From BPGX01 sp037447455 (GTDB lineage Bacteria > Bacteroidota > Bacteroidia > B-17B0 > Aurantibacillaceae): a stretch of DNA of 54,379 nucleotides. The position numbers and the translations under genes were made by a program. The notes beneath the pieces are model-generated. The model was not told the DNA's origin. It saw only the letters and a program-made list of their open reading frames with translations, and ran no database searches. The DNA lies in assembly GCA_037447455.1 (NCBI GenBank), contig JBBIGQ010000018.1, positions 1 to 54,379 on the forward strand. The letters are read 5' to 3'. Below, in pieces: positions 17,936 through 27,204 of this stretch; position 1 is the stretch's first letter; every line of letters starts with the position of its first letter.

Positions 17936-18589
17936 ATGGAAGAACTAAAAAAATTGATACAAACCATTCGTAAAGATTTTGAAAACGAAGAATTAAACGA
18001 ACTACACTTACCAGAACATCCCTTTGAAGCATTTACTTTGTGGATGAAAGAAGCCATTGAAAAACAAGTGCCGGAATACAACGCCATGATGGTATCGACA
18101 GTTGGAAAAAATCTGCAACCATCTTCCAGAATACTGTATTTAAGAGATTATGAAAAAGACACATTCACATTTTATTGTAATTACCGCTCCAGAAAATCTC
18201 AGGAAATCACAGAAACCAACAAGGTATCCTTGTTATTTTACTGGATACCGCTTCAACGACAAATTCGCATTGAAGGGATAGCCCAAAAATCACCGGTGGA
18301 AGAAAGTAAAAAGTATTTTCTTTCCCGACCCTATGAAAACCAGCTGTCTGCTTACGCTTCTCAGCAAAGTCAAAAAATACGCTCCAGAACAGAACTCATG
18401 AAAACCTTTGAAGAATATGCTCAGAAATTCCCAACATACCCCATTCCATATCCCGATTTTTGGGGCGGATGGGATGTAAAAGCACATTACTATGAATTCT
18501 GGCAAGGCAGAGCCAGCCGCTTACACGACAGAATTGTTTACGAAAAACAAGCAGATGGCAAATGGATAAAAAGCCGATTGTCACCATAA
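17936..18589 (+). CDS. pdxH: Pyridoxamine 5'-phosphate oxidase
   Basis: This FMN-dependent enzyme of 217 residues oxidises pyridoxine or pyridoxamine phosphate to pyridoxal phosphate. Family segments are EHPFEAFTLWMKEA, MMVSTVGKNLQPSSRILYLRDY, FYCNYRSRKSQE and the C-terminal WGGWDVKAHYYEFWQG...RLHDRIVY. The ATG at 17936 (MEELKKL) fits the family start better than the one at 17915. Divergent from trmD. A one-mismatch -7 box (CAATTTTG) lies just upstream. Confidence 0.95.
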   Translation: MEELKKLIQTIRKDFENEELNELHLPEHPFEAFTLWMKEAIEKQVPEYNAMMVSTVGKNLQPSSRILYLRDYEKDTFTFYCNYRSRKSQEITETNKVSLLFYWIPLQRQIRIEGIAQKSPVEESKKYFLSRPYENQLSAYASQQSQKIRSRTELMKTFEEYAQKFPTYPIPYPDFWGGWDVKAHYYEFWQGRASRLHDRIVYEKQADGKWIKSRLSP

Positions 18590-18694
18590 CACCCGGCGCA
18601 TAGTAAAATATACTCCTAAATTTTAAACGTGTGTTGAATTAAAGAATAACTTACCGCATTAAAATTTGTATAATTGCCCCCATCAAACTTCTGA

Positions 18695-19636
18695 ATGAGA
18701 ATAGGTATTGATATATTGGGTGGCGATTATGCCCCTGAAAATTGCCTGAAAGGCATTGAAATGGCTTTACCACACTTGCACTATTCCACTAAGCTTGTTT
18801 TAATCGGAGACCAACATATTGCCAAATCGTATTTTAGGAAATCCAATTATCTTCATCATCTGGAGTTTGTACACACCACAGAAGAAATTAAAATGGGCGA
18901 ACATCCTGCAAAGGCCTATATGAAAAAGCCCAACAGCACTATTCATGTAGGATTTAAATGGCTAAAAGGAAAACAAATCGATGCGTTTTTAAGTGCCGGA
19001 AACAGCGGTGCAATGCTGGCAGGAAGCATGCTAACATTAAAACCAATACCCGGCATAATACGTCCGACAATAGGCGCCATTTTACCTAAACTAAACGGGA
19101 AACTTAATTTTCTTTTGGATGTCGGAACCAATGTTGACACACGACCAGATGTTTTATATCAATTTGGAATCCTTGGAAATATCTTTGCAAAAGAAATGCT
19201 TCATATAGCAAAACCAAGAGTGGCACTGCTCAATATCGGTGAAGAAAGCGAAAAAGGAAATTTAGTGGTTCAGGCCACCTATAAATTGATGAAAGATAAT
19301 CCGGATTTTCATTTTGTAGGCAATGTAGAAGGCCGCCATATCTTTTCGGACAGAGCAGATGTCATCATTACGGACGGCTTTACTGGAAATGTAATGCTCA
19401 AAATGGCCGAAGCTTTTTATGGCTTATTAGTAAAAAGAAAAATTTCAGATGAGTACTTTAGTCAGTTTAACTACGAATTATACGGGGGAACGCCCGTATT
19501 AGGAGTCAATGGGAATGTCATCATCGGGCACGGCATTTCTTCCCCACTTGCTTTTTACAACATGATTTTTCAGGCCAAAAATATGATTAAACAAAACCTT
19601 GTTGAGAAAATTAAAAAAGCATTGAATACCAATTAA
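18695..19636 (+). CDS. plsX: Phosphate acyltransferase PlsX
   Basis: The 313-residue protein converts acyl-ACP to acyl-phosphate, the donor for the first step of phospholipid synthesis. Family motifs: RIGIDILGGDYAPENCL at the N-terminus, LSAGNSGAMLAGSML, LLDVGTNVDTRPD, LLNIGEESEKGN and DGFTGNVMLK. It lies directly upstream of fabH, the normal plsX-fabH pair. The usual rpmF gene before plsX is not here. A one-mismatch -7 box (TATAATTG) occurs upstream near 18670. Confidence 0.96.
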   Translation: MRIGIDILGGDYAPENCLKGIEMALPHLHYSTKLVLIGDQHIAKSYFRKSNYLHHLEFVHTTEEIKMGEHPAKAYMKKPNSTIHVGFKWLKGKQIDAFLSAGNSGAMLAGSMLTLKPIPGIIRPTIGAILPKLNGKLNFLLDVGTNVDTRPDVLYQFGILGNIFAKEMLHIAKPRVALLNIGEESEKGNLVVQATYKLMKDNPDFHFVGNVEGRHIFSDRADVIITDGFTGNVMLKMAEAFYGLLVKRKISDEYFSQFNYELYGGTPVLGVNGNVIIGHGISSPLAFYNMIFQAKNMIKQNLVEKIKKALNTN

Positions 19637-19688
19637 CTCAATCATAAAATATAGAATTTATTCTTTAAACAATCTCTAATTATGAAAT

Positions 19689-20672
19689 ATGCTTAACGCT
19701 GTCATCACTGCAGTAGCAGGATACGTTCCTGAAACCAAACTCACCAACTTGGATTTGGAAAAAATGGTGGATACGACCAATGACTGGATTCTCACAAGAA
19801 CCGGGATTCAGGAGCGGTGCATTGAAACCGACCCCCAAAAAGCCAATTCGGATATGGCCATTGAAGCGGTAAAACTACTCTGTGAAAAAAGAGGAGTCGA
19901 GCCTTCCGAAATTGATATGTTGCTTTGTGCTACTGTAACCCCTGACCACGTGTTTCCGGCAACAGCCAACATCATTGCGGCTAAAATCGGAGCAAAGAAT
20001 GCCTGGGGCTACGATATAGAAGCGGCTTGTTCAGGATTTTTATTTGCCCTTGGAACAGCAGCTCAATTTGTACAAACAGGCCGTTATAAAAAAGTGGTGG
20101 TAGTGGGCTCAGATATGATGAGCCGAATAATAGATTATACAGACCGTACAACCTGTATTATCTTTGGTGATGGGGCGGGTGCTGTACTAATAGAACCAAC
20201 AACAGAAGAGCTTGGCGTTAAAGATTTTATATTTTATTCAGATGGTAATGGCTGCAAACACTTACACATGAAAGCCGGTGGTTCGGCATTGCCACCTTCC
20301 TATGATACAGTGGCACAACGGCTGCATTATGTTTATCAGGAGGGACAGCCGGTTTTCAAACAAGCCGTTTACGGTATGGCAGAAGTTTCTGCACAACTCA
20401 TGGAAAAAAACAACTTAAGATCAGAAGATATTGCCTGGCTCGTACCACATCAGGCCAACAAACGAATCATTGACGCCACAGCTCAACGAATGGGTCTTTC
20501 TGCTGAAAAAGTAATGATGAATATTGAACGATATGGCAATACAACGGCCGGAACATTACCACTTTTGCTCTGGGAATACGAACACTTATTAAAGAAAGGA
20601 GATAACCTTGTGCTCTCTACTTTTGGAGGAGGATTTACATGGGGTGCTATGTGGCTCAAATGGGGGATATGA
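19689..20672 (+). CDS. fabH: Beta-ketoacyl-ACP synthase III
   Basis: This 327-residue thiolase-fold enzyme condenses acetyl- or branched acyl-CoA with malonyl-ACP to start fatty acid synthesis. The catalytic triad is visible: Cys114 in AACSGFLFAL, His254 in VPHQANKRI and Asn284 in ERYGNTTAG. TRTGIQERCI near residue 40 is the usual CoA-binding region. It follows plsX after about 50 bases on the same strand. A second FabH copy elsewhere in the genome cannot be excluded. Confidence 0.96.
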   Translation: MLNAVITAVAGYVPETKLTNLDLEKMVDTTNDWILTRTGIQERCIETDPQKANSDMAIEAVKLLCEKRGVEPSEIDMLLCATVTPDHVFPATANIIAAKIGAKNAWGYDIEAACSGFLFALGTAAQFVQTGRYKKVVVVGSDMMSRIIDYTDRTTCIIFGDGAGAVLIEPTTEELGVKDFIFYSDGNGCKHLHMKAGGSALPPSYDTVAQRLHYVYQEGQPVFKQAVYGMAEVSAQLMEKNNLRSEDIAWLVPHQANKRIIDATAQRMGLSAEKVMMNIERYGNTTAGTLPLLLWEYEHLLKKGDNLVLSTFGGGFTWGAMWLKWGI

Positions 20673-20832
20673 CAAACAATAAATGAAAAGTATTGAGCAA
20701 GCTCCATAATTTGTTAAAAAAAAGAAACTATCCGACTTTTTTATCTAAAATCAAAAAAAATTACTTTTTAATGTAACATTTTAAAGGTTCATTCGTTATA
20801 TTCTGTTTGGAAACCAATAAACCATAAAATAT

Positions 20833-21699
20833 ATGAGACAATTAAAAATTACCAAATCTATTACCAATCGAGAAAGTGCGTCTTTAGACAAGTATTTACA
20901 AGAAATTGGAAAAGAAGAACTCATTACTGCCGAAGAAGAAGTTCAACTGGCCAAACGAATTAAAGAAGGAGATGAAGAAGCATTGGAAAAACTGACGCGG
21001 GCCAATTTGCGATTTGTAGTATCTGTCGCCAAACAGTATCAAAATCAAGGATTGAGTTTGCCGGACCTTATCAATGAAGGAAATTTAGGACTCATTAAAG
21101 CGGCTCGGCGCTTTGATGAAACCAGAGGGTTTAAATTTATTTCGTATGCCGTGTGGTGGATTCGTCAATCTATATTGCAGGCCTTGGCAGAACAATCTCG
21201 TATTGTACGTTTACCACTCAATCAGGTGGGCTCTCTGAACAAAATTAATAAGGCCTACTCCAAACTGGAACAGGAACACGAAAGAGAACCCAGTACAGAA
21301 GAACTTGCCGAAGCCACGGATATCCCAATTGAAAAAGTAGCGGACACCTTACGCGTAAGCGGTAAGCACATTAGTATTGATGCGCCCTTAATATCCGGAG
21401 AAGAAAGCACTTTAGTAGAAGTTATCCCCAACAGCGACTCTCCAAGTGCAGACGCCATCCTGATGAAAGAATCCCTTGAAAGAGAAGTAGACAGGGCATT
21501 ATCTACCCTTACAGATAGAGAAAGAGATGTCATCAAATTGTTTTATGGTATTGGTGTAGCACACCCATTAACCCTCGAAGAAATTGGCGATAAATTTAAT
21601 CTGACAAGAGAAAGAGTCCGGCAAATCAAAGAAAAAGCCATTCGTCGGTTAAGACATAGTTCCAGAAGTAAATTGCTTCTGCCCTATTTAGGAATTTAA
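20833..21699 (+). CDS. rpoD: RNA polymerase primary sigma factor (RpoD/SigA)
   Basis: This 288-residue sigma-70 factor has regions 1.2 to 4 without the long N-terminal extension, the form typical of Bacteroidota. Region 1.2 begins SLDKYLQEIGKEELI; regions 2.3-2.4 read GYAVWWIRQSI-like FISYAVWWIRQSILQAL; region 4.2 holds LEEIGDKFNLTRERVRQIKEKA with the helix-turn-helix that reads the -33 element. In this phylum it is the main housekeeping sigma and recognises TTG/TAnnTTTG promoters like those listed here. It ends just before a strong convergent terminator shared with hemW. Confidence 0.95.
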   Translation: MRQLKITKSITNRESASLDKYLQEIGKEELITAEEEVQLAKRIKEGDEEALEKLTRANLRFVVSVAKQYQNQGLSLPDLINEGNLGLIKAARRFDETRGFKFISYAVWWIRQSILQALAEQSRIVRLPLNQVGSLNKINKAYSKLEQEHEREPSTEELAEATDIPIEKVADTLRVSGKHISIDAPLISGEESTLVEVIPNSDSPSADAILMKESLEREVDRALSTLTDRERDVIKLFYGIGVAHPLTLEEIGDKFNLTRERVRQIKEKAIRRLRHSSRSKLLLPYLGI

Positions 21700-21720
21700 T
21701 ACGAATTCATATCATTTTAT

Positions 21721-21755
21721 TAAAAGCCCTTTTTAAAAAGGGCTTTTTAATTTTT
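21721..21755. terminator. Bidirectional terminator between rpoD and hemW
   Basis: A perfect 26-base palindrome (AAAAGCCCTTTTT, then its complement, 21722-21747) lies between convergent genes. It is flanked by T-rich sequence on the rpoD side and A-rich on the other, so it can end transcription both ways. Confidence 0.85.
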
Positions 21756-22887
21756 AAACAATAAAAAACGCCTGAGTTATCTTATCTACCATCAAAAAAC
21801 CTTTCTGCTTATTAAGTGTAAAAATACAACCTTGCTTGTCTGTTTCAAAATACTTTTTTTGCATCTCATAAATCTTTAAAAAATGGTTTTTGAATGTTTC
21901 ACCAAACAATTTCTCTATTTCACTTAATGAACACCCAAACGAAGTTCTCAGGCGAGTGAGAACATATTCGTTATATTTTTGAATAGTGCTTAATACTTCT
22001 TTTTCATAATATTGTTTTTCGCTTAAAACATTATTTGAATACACATAATTATTAGCAATATTCCATCTTCTTTCATTGCCGTTGTAAGAGTGTGCGGAAG
22101 GGCCTATACCAATATATGGTTTTTGTAACCAATAGCTAGAATTATGTTTGGAAATAAAGCCCGGTTGGGCATAATTTGAAACCTCATAGTGTAGATATCC
22201 ATGTTTTTGAAGGGCTTCCTGAATGCTCAAAAACTCTTTAATAATTTTTTTATCACCAGAAGGGACTATTTGTTTTGTCTTTACCAAATAATTTAACTTT
22301 GTTTTCGACTCAATAGTAAGTTGATATACCGAAATATGCGGAGGGGCGAATAATTGAACGAAATGAAGTAAGTCCTGAATAAGCCGATTAGAAGCATAAA
22401 AAGGTATTCCAAAAATAAGATCAACCGAATAATTCTGAAAGCCCGCCTTTTGAAGAAAACGAAGCGCAGAAAAAGATTGATCAGAAGTGTGCTTCCGTCC
22501 CATCCACTTTAATACCTTGTCATTAAAAGATTGAACACCTAAACTGATTCTGTTAAACCCTAACTGTTTCAAGCCAGTCAGATAGTTTTCATTTAAATCT
22601 TCAGGATTACATTCAATAGTAATTTCTGTTGTTTTATCCCAAAAATAATATAAAGATAATTGATTAAGAACATGTTCTATATCTTTCATATCAAGCAGAG
22701 AAGGCGTACCTCCGCCCCAATAAATACTTTGCATTTTAGTAGCCGCAACTTCATTCCTTCGCTCTTTAATTTCTTTAGTAATAGCGAGTAAAACTTTTTT
22801 CAAAATTCTTTGATTCACGGAAAAATGAAAATCGCAATACGCGCATTTATGATGACAAAAAGGAATATGAATGTAAAGACCGGCCAT
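21754..22887 (-). CDS. hemW: Radical SAM heme chaperone HemW
   Basis: The 377-residue radical SAM protein carries the 4Fe-4S motif C-x3-C-x2-C (Cys11, Cys15, Cys18) near its start, then GGGTPSLL and TIECNPEDLN, GFNRISLGVQSF and YQLTIE, all typical of the HemN-like HemW group. HemW binds heme and is thought to deliver it to respiratory enzymes; it lacks coproporphyrinogen dehydrogenase activity. Annotation as HemN would be the older label. It starts just after the terminator of the gene at 22955 and converges with rpoD. Confidence 0.9.
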   Translation of the reverse strand: MAGLYIHIPFCHHKCAYCDFHFSVNQRILKKVLLAITKEIKERRNEVAATKMQSIYWGGGTPSLLDMKDIEHVLNQLSLYYFWDKTTEITIECNPEDLNENYLTGLKQLGFNRISLGVQSFNDKVLKWMGRKHTSDQSFSALRFLQKAGFQNYSVDLIFGIPFYASNRLIQDLLHFVQLFAPPHISVYQLTIESKTKLNYLVKTKQIVPSGDKKIIKEFLSIQEALQKHGYLHYEVSNYAQPGFISKHNSSYWLQKPYIGIGPSAHSYNGNERRWNIANNYVYSNNVLSEKQYYEKEVLSTIQKYNEYVLTRLRTSFGCSLSEIEKLFGETFKNHFLKIYEMQKKYFETDKQGCIFTLNKQKGFLMVDKITQAFFIV

Positions 22888-22897
22888 AGTTTAAAAA

Positions 22898-22941
22898 TAA
22901 ATAAGCCCTTCCAAAGAAGAATCTTTGGAAGGGCTTATTTA
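22898..22941 (-). terminator. Terminator of the small periplasmic protein gene
   Basis: A perfect 19-base-pair stem (22899-22917 with 22922-22940, core AAGCCCTTCC) with a 4-base loop. On the minus strand it is followed by a T-rich tract. It separates the gene at 22955-23362 from hemW. Confidence 0.85.
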
Positions 22942-22954
22942 AGTAGCGGATGGT

Positions 22955-23362
22955 TTATTTTTTATCGTGTTTATGTTCCATTAATTCTTCTTTTTTCTTT
23001 TTCCACAATTCTTGCTGAGCCGGAGTTAAGATGCTGTTCACATTATTAAAAAACTCTTCATTGATTTGTTTCTTTTGGCTTTTTAGACTTTGCTTTTCAG
23101 CATCATCTTTTGTTGATTTAATTTTTTCATTGATCGGCTGAATCTTATACAATCTGTCCATTGCGAACTTTTTAAACTTACTTTTTTGTTCATCGTTCAG
23201 TGCTAATTCGCGTGCAGCCTTGGCCGTTTGATTGTCTGCTTTTGTTTCCAAATCTTTAGCCGGGGTCATTGTGTTTTTTGCCGTTGTTTGAGCCATTGTT
23301 GCAGAAGGTGTAAAAAAACAAAAAACACCTGCTACGCCCAATAAAAAAGCTAACTTTTTCAT
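22955..23362 (-). CDS. Small exported helical protein (Spy/CpxP-like composition)
   Basis: The 135-residue protein has a signal peptide (cleavage near TMAQ, about residue 25). The mature part is charged and helical: LALNDEQKSKFKKFAMDRLYKI, then LKSQKKQINEEFFNNVNSILTPAQQELWKKKKEEL. The LNDEQ...LTPAQQ pattern is seen in small periplasmic proteins of the Spy/CpxP or DUF4890 kind. Periplasmic chaperone or stress function is inference. It has a consensus promoter (23404-23434) and its own terminator. Confidence 0.75.
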   Translation of the reverse strand: MKKLAFLLGVAGVFCFFTPSATMAQTTAKNTMTPAKDLETKADNQTAKAARELALNDEQKSKFKKFAMDRLYKIQPINEKIKSTKDDAEKQSLKSQKKQINEEFFNNVNSILTPAQQELWKKKKEELMEHKHDKK

Positions 23363-23403
23363 AGTTTTAATTTTTAATAATTGTTGATTTACATTTATGG
23401 TGG

Positions 23404-23434
23404 CAAATTTAGAGAAAAAAAATTAAAAAAACAA
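23404..23434 (-). promoter_or_regulatory. Promoter of the small exported helical protein
   Basis: On the minus strand TTG (23434-23432), a 20-base gap and TAAATTTG (23411-23404) match the Bacteroidota consensus. Confidence 0.7.
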
Positions 23435-23533
23435 AATAATTAAATAATTAATTTTTTTTAAAGAGAATAAAAAAATGTACTTTTAAGCCGTCTTGAACGT
23501 ACTAAAACGAACAATTAACTTTAAATAATAAGT

Positions 23534-24727
23534 ATGAACTTACACGAATATCAAGGAAAGCAAGTTTTAAAATCTTTTGGGGTAACCGTGCAGGAAGGTG
23601 TTGTAGCCGAAAATATAGAGCAAGCCATAAAAGCTTACGAGGAAATTAAAACAAAGTACAACTCTCCCATTGCTGTTATTAAGGCACAAATACACGCCGG
23701 TGGAAGAGGTAAAGGCGGAGGAGTAAAAGTGGCTAAAAATGCAGAAGAGCTAAAAGAAAAAGCATCGGCTATTTTAGGAATGCAACTTGTAACACCTCAG
23801 ACAGGTTCTAAAGGCAAAAAGGTTCATAAGATACTCATTGCACAAGACGTGTATTATCCCGGCCCTTCTCCTACAAAAGAATTTTACATGAGTGTGCTTC
23901 TGGATAGAGCAAAAGGCAGAAACATCATTATGTATTCTACAGAAGGTGGCATGGAAATAGAAGAAGTGGCCGAAAAAACACCACACCTTATATGGAAAGA
24001 GACAATAGACCCTAAAGTAGGTATCCAGCCCTTTCAGGCAAGAAAAATTGCTTTTAACTTAGGGCTTTCAGGAAACGCTTTCAAAGAAATGGTTAACTTT
24101 GTGTTAAAACTTTACAAGGCGTACGAAACCATTGATGCCAATTTGTTTGAAATCAATCCCTTACTCAAAACATCCGACGATAAAATCATTGCTGTAGATG
24201 CAAAAGTGGTACTAGATGATAATAGCTTATTCCGTCATTCAGATTTGGCTTCTATGAGAGATATTTTAGAAGAAGACCCTACAGAAGTAGAAGCAAAGGC
24301 CGCAGGATTAAACTATGTCAAATTAGATGGCAATGTGGGTTGCATGGTGAATGGCGCAGGATTGGCAATGGCCACGATGGATATTATTAAATTATCCGGT
24401 GGTGAACCCGCTAACTTTCTGGATGTAGGAGGCACAGCCAATGCAGAAAGAGTAGAAAAAGCATTTCGGATTATACTAAAAGACCCAAATGTAAAAGCCA
24501 TTCTTGTAAACATTTTTGGCGGCATCGTTCGTTGTGACAGAGTAGCACAAGGTATTGTAGACGCATACAAAAATATGGGCAACATTCCAATCCCTATTAT
24601 AGTACGGCTTCAGGGTACTAACGCCGAACAAGCAAAAAAACTCATTGATGAATCCGGATTGAAAGTGTACTCTGCCATTGAATTGCAAGAAGCAGCTAAT
24701 TTAGTAAAACAATTAATTAATAAATAA
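23534..24727 (+). CDS. sucC: Succinyl-CoA synthetase beta subunit (ADP-forming)
   Basis: This 397-residue ATP-grasp protein forms half of succinyl-CoA synthetase, which makes ATP and succinate from succinyl-CoA in the TCA cycle. Segments: MNLHEYQGKQVLKSFGV, KAQIHAGGRGKGGGVKVA (nucleotide site), NPLLKTSDDKIIAVDAKV (metal site), MVNGAGLAMATMDII and FGGIVRCDRVAQGI at the alpha/beta interface. The alpha subunit gene sucD is not adjacent; the next gene is a lipoprotein. In many Bacteroidota sucC and sucD are separate, so this is not alarming. Confidence 0.97.
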   Translation: MNLHEYQGKQVLKSFGVTVQEGVVAENIEQAIKAYEEIKTKYNSPIAVIKAQIHAGGRGKGGGVKVAKNAEELKEKASAILGMQLVTPQTGSKGKKVHKILIAQDVYYPGPSPTKEFYMSVLLDRAKGRNIIMYSTEGGMEIEEVAEKTPHLIWKETIDPKVGIQPFQARKIAFNLGLSGNAFKEMVNFVLKLYKAYETIDANLFEINPLLKTSDDKIIAVDAKVVLDDNSLFRHSDLASMRDILEEDPTEVEAKAAGLNYVKLDGNVGCMVNGAGLAMATMDIIKLSGGEPANFLDVGGTANAERVEKAFRIILKDPNVKAILVNIFGGIVRCDRVAQGIVDAYKNMGNIPIPIIVRLQGTNAEQAKKLIDESGLKVYSAIELQEAANLVKQLINK

Positions 24728-24742
24728 CAAAAAAACAACTTT

Positions 24743-25660
24743 ATGAAATTTAAAAACATTCTTTTAAATTCATCTACACTCCTTTTTGCTTTACTTATCT
24801 ATTCCTGCTCCGGAGACAAAACAGAAGAAGATATTGTAAACGACAAAGATAGTTTAAGCACAAGCATTGAGCAGGATAATTTGTCTTCCAACTACGAGAC
24901 CTTTTTTCAAGTACCCTCACCCGGAGAAATGCTATCTTTTATCAAATCTGTTGGTAAAAGAGACAAAAGTAAGGTGAATGTTTTAAATCCTACAGACAAC
25001 CTGAATAAATATACAGACAATAAATCCAAAGCCCTTAATTTTGGTGTTTATTCAACCGACCTAAGCTATTGCAGCATATTTAATATGGGTGCAGAATCTA
25101 TTAAGTACTTTAAAGTAGTGAAACAATTAGGAGATCAGTTGGGCTTGTCGGCTACCATTAAACCAGAAATACTGGCAAGAATAGAAAAAAATATTGACAA
25201 CACCGACTCTTTAAGCATAATTACAGACGACTTGTATTATTCCAGTTTTGAAACATTAGATGAGAGCAAGCAAGGACAAACATTAGCATTGGTAGTGGCC
25301 GGCGGCTGGTTAGAAAGCATGTACATTGCCGTAAATATGGTGGACAAATTTCAGTTCAATAATCCGGTAGTTCAAAGAATAGCGGACCAAAAATACACCC
25401 TTGAGAATATTATTGAATTTTTGAAAAAACACGAAAACGCATCAGAAGATGTAAAGCAGGTAAAATCAGATATGGAAGATCTTATGCAAAGTTTTAATCT
25501 ATTAAAAGAAGAAAAAATATCCGATACTAATATCAGTAATCAAAATAACAACAAAAAAGTGATTGGTGGCGGTATCAATTTAATAATTGACGAAAAATTA
25601 TTCAATGAAATTAAAAATAAAGTGTCTGCACTTCGTCAAAATTATACTCAAAACAAATAA
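24743..25660 (+). CDS. Hypothetical lipoprotein
   Basis: The 305-residue protein has a lipoprotein signal peptide with lipobox LIYSC (Cys at about 22), so it is anchored to a membrane. The mature part is helical and acidic, with FFQVPSPGEMLSFIKSVGKRD, NFGVYSTDLSYCSIF, ARIEKNIDNTDSL and LALVVAGGWLESMYIAVN. These segments recur in a Bacteroidota family of unknown function. It begins 15 bases after sucC and is followed 12 bases later by another exported protein gene, so the three may share a transcript. No enzymatic motif was recognised. Confidence 0.75.
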   Translation: MKFKNILLNSSTLLFALLIYSCSGDKTEEDIVNDKDSLSTSIEQDNLSSNYETFFQVPSPGEMLSFIKSVGKRDKSKVNVLNPTDNLNKYTDNKSKALNFGVYSTDLSYCSIFNMGAESIKYFKVVKQLGDQLGLSATIKPEILARIEKNIDNTDSLSIITDDLYYSSFETLDESKQGQTLALVVAGGWLESMYIAVNMVDKFQFNNPVVQRIADQKYTLENIIEFLKKHENASEDVKQVKSDMEDLMQSFNLLKEEKISDTNISNQNNNKKVIGGGINLIIDEKLFNEIKNKVSALRQNYTQNK

Positions 25661-25672
25661 AAAATTAATACC

Positions 25673-26188
25673 ATGAAAAAATCAGGTTTAATATTACTAA
25701 TAATTACTACTTTTTCAATCTCTTTTGCACAAAAGAAAAGAGAATTAGTTTATCAAGCTACCACTTGTGGACAGTTTCACAAAAAATACTGTAAGTTAGA
25801 AAAAGATAAAGACGAAAAATGGGAATATAACTCTCAAAGCCGTAGCGGATTATTCACCCAGGGCATGAATTCAAAAATCCGCTGCGTCATATACAAAGGC
25901 ATGGATTACAGAATGACCTTATGTGCAGAAACAGCTCTTGGGGACAATCTTAATTTTAAAATTTATGATGCAAAAACCAATGAACTTCTTTTTGACAACG
26001 CATCGGCTGAAAATACTCAGGTATTTGAATTTCAAAGTGCCACGACGCGCCCTTTAATTATTGAAGTTTTTGTGCCGGAAGGCGCTACAGAAAGTGGTAA
26101 CAATGACTTGAAATCAAAAGATGCCGCCTGTTTAGGGCTACTCATTGAGCATAAAAAAACGGATATTCAAGGTTTTTCAAAGTATTAA
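25673..26188 (+). CDS. Hypothetical exported protein
   Basis: This 171-residue protein has a signal peptide with cleavage near SFAQ (residue 20). The mature part is beta-rich, with four or more Cys residues (CGQFHKKYCKLEKD, IRCVIYKGMDYRMTLCAE, AACLGLLIEH) and a strand pattern like a small jelly-roll. It follows the lipoprotein at 24743 by 12 bases and is closed by a clear terminator at 26216. Family not recognised; extracytoplasmic location is the only firm point. Confidence 0.72.
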   Translation: MKKSGLILLIITTFSISFAQKKRELVYQATTCGQFHKKYCKLEKDKDEKWEYNSQSRSGLFTQGMNSKIRCVIYKGMDYRMTLCAETALGDNLNFKIYDAKTNELLFDNASAENTQVFEFQSATTRPLIIEVFVPEGATESGNNDLKSKDAACLGLLIEHKKTDIQGFSKY

Positions 26189-26215
26189 TTCCTTTAGAAC
26201 ATGTTATCCTTTCAC

Positions 26216-26253
26216 AAAATCCCGTACGTTGTCAAAAAACGAACGGGATTTTT
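26216..26253 (+). terminator. Intrinsic terminator after the sucC-lipoprotein-exported protein run
   Basis: Stem AAAATCCCGT (26216-26225) pairs with ACGGGATTTT (26243-26252), extended inward by CGTT/AACG after a mismatch, followed by a T tract. It ends just before panB. Confidence 0.8.
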
Positions 26254-26271
26254 AGGTTTAAACCTCCTTGT

Positions 26272-27087
26272 ATGAATCAGTTTAAAGAGTATAAAAAAAT
26301 TACCACTCACGCTTTACATGAAATGAAAGAAGCGGGCATTAAAATATCCATGCTCACCGCATACGACTATACAATGGCTAAAATTATTGATAGGTCTGGT
26401 ATTGATGTTATTCTGGTTGGTGACTCTGCCAGCAATGTGATGGCCGGTCATGAAACTACTCTGCCCATTACATTAGATCAAATGATTTACCATGCCTCTT
26501 CTGTTGTAAGAGCCGTCAAAAGGGCACTGATTGTGGTGGATTTGCCATTTGGCACTTATCAGGGTAATTCCAAAGAAGCATTAAACTCAGCCATCCGCAT
26601 CATGAAGGAAAGTGGTGCACATGCTGTAAAAATGGAAGGCGGCACTACTATCAAAGAAAGTGTGGAAAGAATTTTATCGGCCGGTATACCGGTGATGGGG
26701 CATTTAGGACTCGTGCCACAATCTATATATAAGTTTGGAACTTATGAAGTACGTGCCCGCGAAGAAGCAGAAGCAAAGCAATTATATGAAGACGCCTTGC
26801 TATTAGAAAAATTAGGATGTTTTGCTTTAGTTTTAGAAAAAATACCAGCAGAACTAGGAAAAAAAGTAGCATCCACCCTCAAAATTCCCGTTATTGGTAT
26901 TGGTGCAGGAAAATATGTAGATGGGCAGGTATTGGTTACGCACGATATGTTGGGTATGACCACAGAATTCAGCCCACGATTTCTAAGAAGATATTCCAAT
27001 TTAAATGACACCATGACCAGGGCCTTTCAACAATATATTAAAGATATTAAATCCGGAGATTTTCCCAATGAAAAAGAACAATATTAA
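26272..27087 (+). CDS. panB: 3-methyl-2-oxobutanoate hydroxymethyltransferase
   Basis: The 271-residue TIM-barrel enzyme adds a hydroxymethyl group from methylene-tetrahydrofolate to ketoisovalerate, the first committed step to pantothenate and CoA. Motifs: MLTAYDYTMAKIIDRSGIDVILVGDS (metal and substrate site), GHETTLPITLDQM, VKMEGGTTIKESV, GIPVMGHLGLVPQS and PVIGIGAGKYVDGQVLV. Other pan genes are not in the window. It is isolated between the upstream terminator and the aldolase gene. Confidence 0.96.
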   Translation: MNQFKEYKKITTHALHEMKEAGIKISMLTAYDYTMAKIIDRSGIDVILVGDSASNVMAGHETTLPITLDQMIYHASSVVRAVKRALIVVDLPFGTYQGNSKEALNSAIRIMKESGAHAVKMEGGTTIKESVERILSAGIPVMGHLGLVPQSIYKFGTYEVRAREEAEAKQLYEDALLLEKLGCFALVLEKIPAELGKKVASTLKIPVIGIGAGKYVDGQVLVTHDMLGMTTEFSPRFLRRYSNLNDTMTRAFQQYIKDIKSGDFPNEKEQY

Positions 27088-27175
27088 CAAATATAAATAT
27101 CTGATTGTCAATCAATTAAAAAACAATTTGCGGTTTTTTAGACGAATGAAAAACCTGAATTGAAACTTTAATTGG

Positions 27176-27183
27176 TAAATTTG
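27176..27183 (+). promoter_or_regulatory. -7 box upstream of the aldolase gene
   Basis: TAAATTTG matches TAnnTTTG about 22 bases before the ATG at 27205. No TTG is found at standard spacing. Confidence 0.5.
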
Positions 27184-27204
27184 CAACCCAATAAATGAAC
27201 TGGT

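Noticed and set aside
24727..24743. Search for sucD directly after sucC
   Set aside because: The following gene encodes a lipoprotein, not the alpha subunit. Absence here does not mean absence from the genome.
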